A DNA stretch of 64,000 bases from Pseudoalteromonas umbrosa (GTDB lineage: Bacteria; Pseudomonadota; Gammaproteobacteria; Enterobacterales; Alteromonadaceae): NCBI RefSeq assembly GCF_030125375.1, contig NZ_JASJUU010000001.1:1037354-1101353 (forward strand), in the 5' to 3' direction. Positions 56,851 to 64,000 of this stretch are shown piece after piece. Each line of letters begins with the position of its first letter. Position 1 is the first letter of the stretch. The notes beneath the pieces are model-generated. The model worked only from the letters and a program-made list of their open reading frames with translations. It made no database searches and was not told the origin of the DNA. The position numbers and the translations under genes are program-made.

Positions 56851-59292
56851 CTACTCTTGGCGAAGCGATGCCATTGGCTTCGAGCCTAGTATTTTGCTCA
56901 TTGGATACAAAGTCGCAAACAATGCAAACAATACTATCCCAATACATACCGCTATTAACCAAGTGGGGTTAAGCAACATATATTCACTGGCATGTTCAAT
57001 AAACTCTCGATAGCTTGTTAGACATATCAATATTGCCAATATAAATGCACTGATTAACGGTAATATAGTGTCTCTAAACAACTGTTTATACAAACTTTTA
57101 CTTTTTGCACCCAAAGCCATTCGGATCCCAAGTTCGTAACGGCGTAGACCGAGGTTATAACTGAGTACTCCATAAATACCTACTCCAGCAAGCAATAAAG
57201 TAAACATCGCTAGTAAAATAGATAAATTCCGTGTCATACGCTCCATATGCGTCATCATGCCATATTCATGGTGCATATCTGTGAGTCTCCAAACTCCAGT
57301 GCGCGGATCGACAGCCCTACCAGCTTGGAAAACCAATTCACGATTTAATACTTTTCCTTCTTCCATTTTAACAATGTAGGGAAAAGAATATGGCTGAGCT
57401 GCCCACCAAAATTGACGTCCTTGATGCCTACCAAAAGATTTAGGGTGATTAAAGTTTTCTGTTATACCGACCACCTCAACGGGGTTATCAGGGTCAAAAC
57501 TTAAAAAAGTCTCTCCAACTAAACTCCCATCAGGTTTTAGTAAATCATTCACTGCTTTTGAAACCAAAAACTCATGTTTTTCGCCGCGGATTGCCGCTTC
57601 GCTGAATGTTCGCCCTTCAATGATTTTTAGGCCTGTGACGTCAAAATAGTCTCGGCCAACCCATGCTTGCGGGATAAATATACTCTCTTTTCCTGATATA
57701 TCTGTTACTGTACTTGCTCCCACATTCATTTCAACAGGGCTGCCTCCATGCGCTACTTGCTTAACGCCTTCGATACTAAAAAGTGCGTTCTTGAAAGCGG
57801 CTATATGGTCATAACGCTCGCCAATACTTTCTTCCATATTCTGTATAAAAAATTGAACCGTGTACAAATTCTCTGTGTCACTGCCAAGTGGCCGATTCAG
57901 AGTTTCAAGACTTTTGTTCAAAACCATGGTTGCACTCATCACTAAAGTCGTTGCCAAAAATAACTGAATCCCAACCATCAACTTTATTGTATGAGCACTA
58001 ACTTGACTTATAGCTCCTTTACCGGAGGATTGGATCTGCATTCTCAGTTTTGTAAAGTCAATTAGTTGACTGGTAATGAAGGCAAATAACCCAGACATTG
58101 CAATACATGCAACGAGCGCGCTAATTAATACAGTTTTATCAAGAGAAAGGTCGGAGATTAACGGCAAAAAACCTTGGCTAACAGCAATAAAAAGTTTAAT
58201 ACCCCATGCTGCTAAAAATAATGCCACCAGCACCGATGCTATCATTAACACACTTGTTTCTAACAAGACACTTTGAAACAGTACTCGCCGTTTTGCCCCT
58301 AAAACAGCTTGAAGTGCCAACTGTTTATGTTTAACTACAGCTCTTGAGATGAATAAATTACTCACGTTTAGAAGTGCGATGCAAAGTAACCCTGCAACCC
58401 CTGCTAGTAGTAAAACCGCTAAGCTGTCATTGTCCCCCAACTCTGCCTGACGGAAACTAGTAATGATAGGTACCAAGTCAAGTAAGCTAGGAAAGTCTTC
58501 TTTCCATTGTGCTTTGACTTGTTGGATAGACTGGTGTAGGTGTGCTTTTGCACTGCCATGTGTTTCTCCGTGCTTTAAAGTACCTACTAGTTTAAGTGTA
58601 CCGAATAAGTTGGACCACGGGCTGCGGTTTTCCTCACGGAAGTAACGAGCATCAGAACTAAAGTTAAACCAAAGTTGTGCTTTACCCTCATTAAACATAA
58701 AAGGATCAACAAATTTTTCCGCGACAACGCCAACAATCTTAAATGACTTAACTTGCAGGCCTTCAACTTGCAAGGTTAGGCCTATCACATCATCGTTACC
58801 ATCGAAATAACGTTGCCAAAACTTATATGAGATCAGCACCTCTTGTACTTTTTCTTCAAAGGTCGAAACTGGTGTAATATGTCGACCTAACACTAGAGGT
58901 ACTTTAAACAGTTCATAATATTCACTTGTTGCGTAAGTCACATCTATTTTGGGCTGCCCAGGCAGACTTTTTACAATGCGTTGCGATGTGCTCACTGCAG
59001 CTGCTTTATCAAAAACTTGCTGGTTATTATACCAATGATCTATTGATTGAAAGCTCTGATAACCCGGGCTATTTTTGTCAGAGTATATATTATCCTGCTC
59101 AACAATGACCAAACGAGCTTCGTTTTCAACTTTAAGGGGTTTGATAAAATAGCTACTGAACAAACTCATTACGACAAAAAAGCAAGCTAACGTCAGTGAA
59201 AGAGTCAAAATAATTGCACTTGCGAACCCTTTTGCTTGACGAAGAGAGTTAACGGCCAACTTTAATTGATGAATGAAACGAATTAAATTCAT
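56851..59292 (-). CDS. MacB/FtsX-type ABC exporter permease
   Basis: 813 residues with about eight to ten membrane segments in two FtsX-type halves, each preceded by a large periplasmic (MacB_PCD-like) domain: TM1 about 20-45, first FtsX core about 290-430 (LLAGVAGLLCIALLNVSNLF), second core about 690-800 (LLAMFTLLLAGVGIYGVLSY, RRYELGIRMALGAKSKSL). Such permeases are mechanotransmission pumps or peptide/lipoprotein exporters, not classical channel transporters. It overlaps the ATPase gene by 4 bp (ATGA) and is the third gene of the sigma-54 operon. Confidence 0.92.
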   Translation of the reverse strand: MNLIRFIHQLKLAVNSLRQAKGFASAIILTLSLTLACFFVVMSLFSSYFIKPLKVENEARLVIVEQDNIYSDKNSPGYQSFQSIDHWYNNQQVFDKAAAVSTSQRIVKSLPGQPKIDVTYATSEYYELFKVPLVLGRHITPVSTFEEKVQEVLISYKFWQRYFDGNDDVIGLTLQVEGLQVKSFKIVGVVAEKFVDPFMFNEGKAQLWFNFSSDARYFREENRSPWSNLFGTLKLVGTLKHGETHGSAKAHLHQSIQQVKAQWKEDFPSLLDLVPIITSFRQAELGDNDSLAVLLLAGVAGLLCIALLNVSNLFISRAVVKHKQLALQAVLGAKRRVLFQSVLLETSVLMIASVLVALFLAAWGIKLFIAVSQGFLPLISDLSLDKTVLISALVACIAMSGLFAFITSQLIDFTKLRMQIQSSGKGAISQVSAHTIKLMVGIQLFLATTLVMSATMVLNKSLETLNRPLGSDTENLYTVQFFIQNMEESIGERYDHIAAFKNALFSIEGVKQVAHGGSPVEMNVGASTVTDISGKESIFIPQAWVGRDYFDVTGLKIIEGRTFSEAAIRGEKHEFLVSKAVNDLLKPDGSLVGETFLSFDPDNPVEVVGITENFNHPKSFGRHQGRQFWWAAQPYSFPYIVKMEEGKVLNRELVFQAGRAVDPRTGVWRLTDMHHEYGMMTHMERMTRNLSILLAMFTLLLAGVGIYGVLSYNLGLRRYELGIRMALGAKSKSLYKQLFRDTILPLISAFILAILICLTSYREFIEHASEYMLLNPTWLIAVCIGIVLFALFATLYPMSKILGSKPMASLRQE

Positions 59293-60011
59293 GCCATCTC
59301 CCTCGTTTCATCGCTTACTAAATCTCTAGATTGCAACACGGTACCGTCGAGCAGTTTAACCTGCCTTTTTGCATAGCCTGCATATCGAGGATCATGAGTT
59401 ACCATGCAAATCGTTGTCCCTTGTTGATTCAAAGAATCTAAGATGGCCATAACCGCATCACCATTTTTAGAATCTAAGTTACCCGTTGGCTCATCGACTA
59501 ATAAAATACTCGGCTCACCAACTAATGCACGAGCAATAGCAACACGTTGTTGTTGGCCACCGGATAACTGATTGGGTTTATGATTTGCTCTATGTTCAAT
59601 CTCTACTTGGCTCAAAGCTCTATTAACTCGTGTCTTGATTTCCTCTTGGCTCATAGGTTTCTCACGATATATAAGTGGCAACGCAACATTATCAAAAACC
59701 GAGAGTTCATCAATTAAATTAAATGACTGAAAAATAAAACCAATATGCAAATTTCGAAGCTCTGAAAGTGTATCTGCATCTAAGCTCTGCGTATCTACGC
59801 CCTCTATTTTATATATCCCATTAGTAATGTCGTCTAATAACCCCATCAAACTAAGGAGTGTCGACTTTCCACAACCTGATGGTCCACTAATAGAAACATA
59901 ATCGCCTTTATGGATAAGTAAATTAATATCAGTAAGTGCATGCGTCTCAACATTTTCACTCACGTATACTTTCGAGACATTACTTAGCTCGATAACCGGT
60001 GTATTAGCCAT
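59289..60011 (-). CDS. ABC exporter ATP-binding protein (MacB/LolD type)
   Basis: 240 residues: Walker A SGPSGCGKSTLLSLM, Q-loop FIFQSFNLIDELSV, signature LSGGQQQRVAIARAL, Walker B ILLVDEPTGNLDS and switch His in MVTHDP. The FNLIDELSVFDNVALPL segment is characteristic of the LolD/MacB subgroup. It powers the permease encoded next (4-bp overlap) and follows the HlyD gene after 15 bp. Confidence 0.96.
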   Translation of the reverse strand: MANTPVIELSNVSKVYVSENVETHALTDINLLIHKGDYVSISGPSGCGKSTLLSLMGLLDDITNGIYKIEGVDTQSLDADTLSELRNLHIGFIFQSFNLIDELSVFDNVALPLIYREKPMSQEEIKTRVNRALSQVEIEHRANHKPNQLSGGQQQRVAIARALVGEPSILLVDEPTGNLDSKNGDAVMAILDSLNQQGTTICMVTHDPRYAGYAKRQVKLLDGTVLQSRDLVSDETREMA

Positions 60012-60026
60012 AGTGTTTCCTTATGA

Positions 60027-61280
60027 TTATTGCGTTATTGTTATTTTTTCGAGATGCTTGAAATCGGACATATCCGAGATCACAACTTGCTCGCCGGCTT
60101 GTACACCTGATCGAATTTCGATGGCGCTACCGGCGAGTGTACCAAACTCTATAGGGGTTTTAATCAATTGACTTGTATTTAAATCAAGGACAAATAAGGA
60201 TGAATTACTTTGTGCTGAAATATAGCTTGGTCTTTTTAAAGAAAGCGCATTGGACTTGATATCTGTTATGATTTGGCCTTCAATCGTCAGCGAAGGTCTT
60301 GCATTGTCTGGCAAAGGACCTGTTAATTCTAATTCAATAGCAATTCGTCCATCCCTGACAACAGGATCGATACGATTGACACGTGCTTCTACTTCACCAC
60401 TAAACGTATTGATGATGCCAGTTTGCCCTTCTTGAACTCTACTGGCTTGTTTTTCTGGAACCTGAAGGTCCGCTAACAGAGATGATTCACTGCCCACCAA
60501 TGCCAAAGCCGAGCCCAATTGCACTGATTGGCCTTGTTCTACGTTCACTTCTTGAAGCATGCCATCTATGCCAGCACGCACTTGTAGTTTGTCAACATCT
60601 GCTTGTGCAGCCTTAAAACTCAGCTCAACTTCACGCATTAGTTCTTGCTCTATTTGCAATCTTTGTGCGTGTAGTGCTTCAGTTTGCTTAAATTGTAGCT
60701 CAGCTAGGCTAACTCGCTCAGTTAGCTGCCTCACTTCTAGCTGTGAACGTTTGTGATCAAGTGCTGATACAATTCCTGTTGCAATTAATTTAGCTTCTGC
60801 CTCTTCACGGATCTGAGCATTAGCCAGTTCACTTTTAAGCAATGTAATCTGGCCTTGTTGAGTTAATAAGGCGTTATGTTGACTCAGTTTTAATGCTTCA
60901 AAACTGGCTTTTTGTCTGGCAAGTGCAAGTCTGCTACGATTCAAAGACTGAACTAATTCCGTATTAGACAATCGCATAATGATAGTATCGGAGCGCACGC
61001 GACTGCCAGGTAGATAAAAAATATCTTCTACTTGGCTTCGGTGACTTGCTGTGATGAATCTACTTTGCTTAGAGCGCAGTACACCATAACCTGATACCGC
61101 TAAATTCAGTTTTCCGCTTTGTACTTCTGCGAAGACCAAACTTTGCGTATCTAGCTTTTTGTCATCAAGCTCAGTAAATGCCAGCATAGTTAATGCAATA
61201 CAGCCAGACAGACCTATCGCAACCTTTTTAAAATGAGAATTTTTTTTATTATTTTTAGCAAGCGAGTCTTTAATATCCAT
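60027..61280 (-). CDS. HlyD/RND-type periplasmic adaptor protein
   Basis: 417 residues: one N-terminal membrane anchor (about 22-40), a split lipoyl domain, a long alpha-helical hairpin about 110-225 rich in Leu, Gln and Ala (LNRSRLALARQKASFEAL, LQIEQELMREVELSFKA), and beta-barrel and membrane-proximal domains (IDGMLQEVNVEQGQSV, NRIDPVVRDGRIAI). It would link the MacB-like permease to an outer-membrane TolC. No TolC gene lies here. ATG at 61280 is preferred to TTG at 61286. First gene behind the sigma-54 promoter. Confidence 0.93.
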   Translation of the reverse strand: MDIKDSLAKNNKKNSHFKKVAIGLSGCIALTMLAFTELDDKKLDTQSLVFAEVQSGKLNLAVSGYGVLRSKQSRFITASHRSQVEDIFYLPGSRVRSDTIIMRLSNTELVQSLNRSRLALARQKASFEALKLSQHNALLTQQGQITLLKSELANAQIREEAEAKLIATGIVSALDHKRSQLEVRQLTERVSLAELQFKQTEALHAQRLQIEQELMREVELSFKAAQADVDKLQVRAGIDGMLQEVNVEQGQSVQLGSALALVGSESSLLADLQVPEKQASRVQEGQTGIINTFSGEVEARVNRIDPVVRDGRIAIELELTGPLPDNARPSLTIEGQIITDIKSNALSLKRPSYISAQSNSSLFVLDLNTSQLIKTPIEFGTLAGSAIEIRSGVQAGEQVVISDMSDFKHLEKITITQ

Positions 61281-61312
61281 ACTCAATCTCTGTAACTATT
61301 TTTAATTACTAG

Positions 61313-61329
61313 AGCTAATTACATGCCAA
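61313..61329 (-). promoter_or_regulatory. Sigma-54 (-24/-12) promoter of the exporter operon
   Basis: On the minus strand TTGGCATGTAATTAGCT has the invariant GG and GC separated by 10 bases, with TTGGCA at -24 and TTAGC at -12, against consensus TTGGCAC-N4-TTGC. Transcription would start near 61302, about 20 bp before the HlyD start. Confidence 0.82.
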
Positions 61330-61378
61330 ATTTAATCGATTGTTTTAATTGAACTTTTGTTTTTAATGGATTACCAAA

Positions 61379-61396
61379 ATTCCCACTTCTGGGAAT
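61379..61396. promoter_or_regulatory. Probable activator-binding palindrome upstream of the sigma-54 promoter
   Basis: ATTCCCACTTCTGGGAAT has 7-bp perfect inverted arms and lies about 80-95 bp upstream of the expected start, the usual place for an NtrC-type enhancer. A further half-site-like AGTGGGA occurs at 61408-61414. Binding by the linked activator is inference. Confidence 0.65.
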
Positions 61397-61444
61397 CTTT
61401 ATTCAATAGTGGGACTGGTGTTGAAGCAGATGAAATACTCAAAG

Positions 61445-61485
61445 GTGCAATATGAGTCACTATGTTTGTTAAACTCACATTGCAC
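61445..61485. repeat. Long imperfect inverted repeat
   Basis: GTGCAATATGAGT (61445-61457) and ACTCACATTGCAC (61473-61485) pair with one mismatch across a 15-base loop, just past the stop of the small peptide gene. It may end the peptide transcript or bind a regulator. Confidence 0.55.
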
Positions 61486-61517
61486 TAAGATACTCAATAA
61501 ATTATAAAAGTTTGTGT

Positions 61518-61742
61518 TTAATATCTAACAACGCTCGGGCCACCGCCTTGATAAATACACTTTCTTACATAGTGGTCAATTTGGCTGTTACCAGACACAA
61601 AAACACTCCAACTATTGCCAATTCTTGGGCTATTGCATGAAACGCGAGCATGATCAGCAGCCATACTTGGCTGAGCTTGTATTACTTCTATGTTTCCGAT
61701 GGATAGTAAAACAAGTGAAGTAAGTAATATTTTATTTAACAT
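61518..61742 (-). CDS. Small secreted two-cysteine peptide
   Basis: 74-residue precursor. Signal peptide 1-23 (SIGNIEVIQAQ) leaves about 51 residues, PSMAADHARVSCNSPRIGN, then SWSVFVSGNSQ and HYVRKCIYQGGGP, with just two cysteines that could form one disulfide. AAGGAA lies eight bases before its ATG, supporting translation. It lies directly upstream of the sigma-54 exporter operon on the same strand, though separated by a 230-bp control region. It might be an exported or sensed peptide, or unrelated. No family recognised. Confidence 0.72.
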   Translation of the reverse strand: MLNKILLTSLVLLSIGNIEVIQAQPSMAADHARVSCNSPRIGNSWSVFVSGNSQIDHYVRKCIYQGGGPSVVRY

Positions 61743-62511
61743 AATTAATTTCCTTTATTTGTTTGTTTAAGGTAAAAACTGTCATGAATAGCTTTTTGGC
61801 CAAAAGCCACAAACACTATATTCACATTATAAAAACATTAACAAACAAAATATTTAATTCTATCCATGTAAAAATCTCATCATGAAAATTTAAATATTAA
61901 ATATAATTTACTGAGTTAAAAAAGACCTGATTTGTAATAATAGACTTTATATTCACAGCCCTTGGACAGCGATTAAATAAAAACCCAATCCATTGATATT
62001 CATAGATAATATAAATAAATCTACAACTAACGACGGACTAACCATTTATGCAATAATACTTTTTTAGCTAGCTATGACATATCCATGTCTTTATGAAATA
62101 ATTTTCAGACTTCATAAATCTTGGTGGAATACCGTTCTAAAAACGGTTTTGACAATGAACTATTTGTAATAGTTTTAATGGAGTGCTTTAACAATCAATC
62201 GTTATTTAAAATAATAACATCTATCGATAATAAAAAAGAAACAGAACAGACTCAAAAAGTCGAAAAAACTATCGAGCCTGCGCACCTTACAAACATAAAT
62301 GTGAGATAGAGTTTCAAGAGCAAAACAAAACATGCTGGCGCTAAAACATAAGAAATCGACTTACTCTGTTCATTTAGATGGGCTGACGCAATTTCTTTTG
62401 CACTCAACAATATGTTAATCATTAACGAACAATCAGGTTTTTTCCCATAAAACCTGATCATTAATTTCGTACAACTCAACGTTTGCTTGGTATGGCATAG
62501 AACACATTTAA
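61743..62511. other. AT-rich region without a supported gene
   Basis: About 770 bp, very AT-rich. Two overlapping short frames (62121-62309 plus, 62252-62479 minus) lack ribosome sites and are not supported. At 62432-62458, ATCAGGTTTT and AAAACCTGAT form a perfect 10-bp inverted repeat with a 7-base loop, with a GTTAAT-C-ATTAAC palindrome nearby at 62414-62426; these may end the leftward DUF2235 transcript. Confidence 0.5.
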
Positions 62512-63534
62512 CTAGTTTAGCTTTTCAACCCGCTTGTCCTCGAGCTTCTCCATAAACTCCATGGCATTTTGTGGTTGATAATTATCGCTGTCAGAAATGC
62601 GTTTATACACGCTTTCATGCAATGATTCATTAGTACGCTTTCCGACACCGAGTTTACGAACACGCTCTGTAATTTTATAGAGCCAACTCATCGAGTCTCG
62701 ATATTCATCTAAATGAAAAGGTCGATAATACGACAAAAATTTCTCATTGAAGATTAAACCGTGCGCTTTGGCGCAATCTTTTATCCAATGCAACGAGATA
62801 TTCGCTAAGCCATCTTGTGAATAGCCACCGCCTACATTGCTATGACTACCAGCAAACCATTTCTGTTCTAATGTTTGCTTTGAACCTTCAGGTAATGTCC
62901 AGATTGCAGGTTTAAATGGCCCTCGTTTTTCATCAATTGCTAAGGCATGATAAGCATGCTCGATATTTTCGGTCAAACTTATATCGTGAAACTGATATCG
63001 GCCGTTAATAAAGTCAAAATCAAAAGGGACACCTAAAGCACCCACAGTATCCCACACACCGACAAACTTAATGGACACATCAGTGCAATTATGTTCTGTC
63101 TTGAATTTTGAAACTTCACTTTCAGACGCTGTATTTCGGTACAGCCTATACGCCTCAGGCATATAAAAAGCGTGATCTTTGGGTAATAGACCTATTTTAT
63201 TAATTAATCCAATTACGCTACGAATAGTATAAGCACCGCGACTAAAACCAAATCCATATATCTCATCACCTGGTTGATAGTTCAAAACCAAAAATTGATA
63301 AGCTCGCAATACATTTTGCGACAACCCTAGACCAAAACCGCCACCTAAAATTTTATCCATCCCCCAATGAGTGCCTACACCTTCGCTGTAATAGACAACT
63401 TGGTGCACACCATCAGGGCATACAGGGTCAACTCCTCTAGCAAGTTTAACCACATTAGTTGGCTTTCTTTTTCCTCGATCATATTGCGTAGGTTTATTCC
63501 AAGTACCATCCATACACAACACCAATCTTTTCAT
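62512..63534 (-). CDS. DUF2235 alpha/beta-hydrolase-fold protein
   Basis: 340 residues covering the DUF2235 domain. It begins LVLCMDGTWNKPTQYDRGKR, has the nucleophile elbow GFGFSRGAYTIRS (Ser in G-F-S-R-G), KFVGVWDTVGALGVPFDF and a catalytic-His candidate in WFAGSHSNVGGGYSQDG. This domain includes the Tle1-type phospholipase effectors of type VI secretion, but also many stand-alone bacterial proteins. No type VI genes, PAAR/VgrG gene or immunity gene is adjacent, so a toxin role is unproven. ATG at 63534 fits the AAGGA ribosome site better than ATG at 63537. Confidence 0.88.
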   Translation of the reverse strand: MKRLVLCMDGTWNKPTQYDRGKRKPTNVVKLARGVDPVCPDGVHQVVYYSEGVGTHWGMDKILGGGFGLGLSQNVLRAYQFLVLNYQPGDEIYGFGFSRGAYTIRSVIGLINKIGLLPKDHAFYMPEAYRLYRNTASESEVSKFKTEHNCTDVSIKFVGVWDTVGALGVPFDFDFINGRYQFHDISLTENIEHAYHALAIDEKRGPFKPAIWTLPEGSKQTLEQKWFAGSHSNVGGGYSQDGLANISLHWIKDCAKAHGLIFNEKFLSYYRPFHLDEYRDSMSWLYKITERVRKLGVGKRTNESLHESVYKRISDSDNYQPQNAMEFMEKLEDKRVEKLN

Positions 63535-63764
63535 CATTTATCCTTGTAAATCAGCATGATTAAAGTTGACGGTAAGATACAATTAAATTCTTGTATTAAA
63601 AAGGGCAAACTCCACTTTTACTTTAAATAAAAGTAAATAAAAGGCTACTTTTTAGCCACCAAAAATCACTTACCCTAATCTTTGCTTTTAACAACCATGC
63701 TGAATAGAGGAAACTTAGCCAATTGGTTCTTTAATCTACCCTTATTGAATACTCAGAAATAAAG

Positions 63765-64000
63765 CTAATCAACTTCATATTCACTTATAATTGTGAAGTT
63801 CCCGACAGAAGGTAAAAAATATTTTAATTTAACAGCTTGATACCGAGGGTCATCAAAAAAAGAAGTCATGATATGTTTACTCGGAAACCGCAGTGTAAAT
63901 ATACGATTAATGCACTCCCCGACTTCGCTTTTAAGTACCTCTGAAATGCGAAAATCATACCTAAATTCACCACCCTTCTCTTCCAAAATAGGCTTCATAG
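63765..64000 (-). CDS. DUF1330/EthD-like small protein, 5' end possibly outside window
   Basis: At least 77 residues visible up to the window edge, the frame remaining open to base 64000. The pattern RIFTLRFPSKHIMTSFFDDP and RYQAVKLKYF resembles the end of DUF1330 (ferredoxin-like, about 95 residues). ATG at 63998 could be internal, so the gene may start beyond the window. Function unknown. Confidence 0.55.
   Translation of the reverse strand, partial: MKPILEEKGGEFRYDFRISEVLKSEVGECINRIFTLRFPSKHIMTSFFDDPRYQAVKLKYFLPSVGNFTIISEYEVD

Noticed and set aside
56851..61280. MacAB macrolide efflux pump
   Set aside because: Here the ATPase and permease are separate genes and the permease has two FtsX halves, whereas MacB is a single fused protein; drug export cannot be claimed.
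62121..62479. Overlapping short frames that could be read as a toxin-antitoxin pair
   Set aside because: They are on opposite strands, lack ribosome sites, sit in very AT-rich sequence and match no toxin or antitoxin pattern.

Overview
The window looks like chromosome of a marine gammaproteobacterium of the Alteromonadales, most likely Pseudoalteromonas or a close relative. This is inferred from the low GC content, the core gene order lrp-ftsK-lolA-rarA-crcB-serS, a fabA/rmf pair, mfd followed by csiV, abundant two-component and c-di-GMP genes, a large secreted subtilase with a chitin-binding-type tail, and a TonB siderophore receptor. No phage, insertion sequence, CRISPR array, tRNA or rRNA was seen.

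Layout. 1-1889: 3' part of a TonB siderophore receptor. 1.9-15.2 kb: a dense signalling island. It holds a periplasmic-binding lipoprotein overlapping a complete hybrid kinase (HisKA-HATPase-REC-Hpt), a REC-EAL phosphodiesterase, two response regulators with an unrecognised shared output region, a CHASE3 membrane protein with no output domain, an orphan OmpR-type regulator and a second hybrid kinase. 15.2-20.5 kb: secreted and periplasmic proteins (subtilase, azurin, S41 peptidase). 20.5-24.1 kb: small hypotheticals, then an overlapping operon of a duplicated PTPS/QueD-like protein, an M23 peptidase and an acyl-CoA thioesterase. 24.2-33.8 kb: housekeeping genes (fabA with a FabR-type operator inside its promoter, rmf, serS, crcB, rarA, lolA, ftsK, and lrp divergent from ald). 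33.8-44.8 kb: an HDOD protein, a chemoreceptor, a PilZ-like protein, the agmatine-to-putrescine pair aguA-aguB, mfd-csiV, a small lipoprotein and a GNAT acetyltransferase. 44.9-52.1 kb: an accessory surface/secreted region with a Calx-beta/DUF4114-like protein, a tandem trio of secreted beta-roll repeat proteins, a membrane-anchored AraC regulator and a third member of the unusual REC-output family. 52.3-54.1 kb: a Fur-box-preceded ChaN-type lipoprotein and a decayed gene. 54.1-61.7 kb: a sigma-54-controlled exporter cluster (HlyD adaptor, ATPase, MacB-like permease, NtrC-type activator, kinase) with a recognisable -24/-12 promoter and upstream palindrome, preceded by a small secreted two-cysteine peptide gene. 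62.5-64 kb: a DUF2235 hydrolase and a partial DUF1330-like gene.

The least explained items are (i) three response regulators sharing a conserved non-enzymatic C-terminal region, (ii) the tandem family of anchorless secreted beta-roll proteins with an invariant cysteine-pair cap, and (iii) the self-contained sigma-54/exporter/secreted-peptide locus, whose activator carries GAFTDA instead of GAFTGA. All functions are assigned from sequence reading alone; no database search was run.
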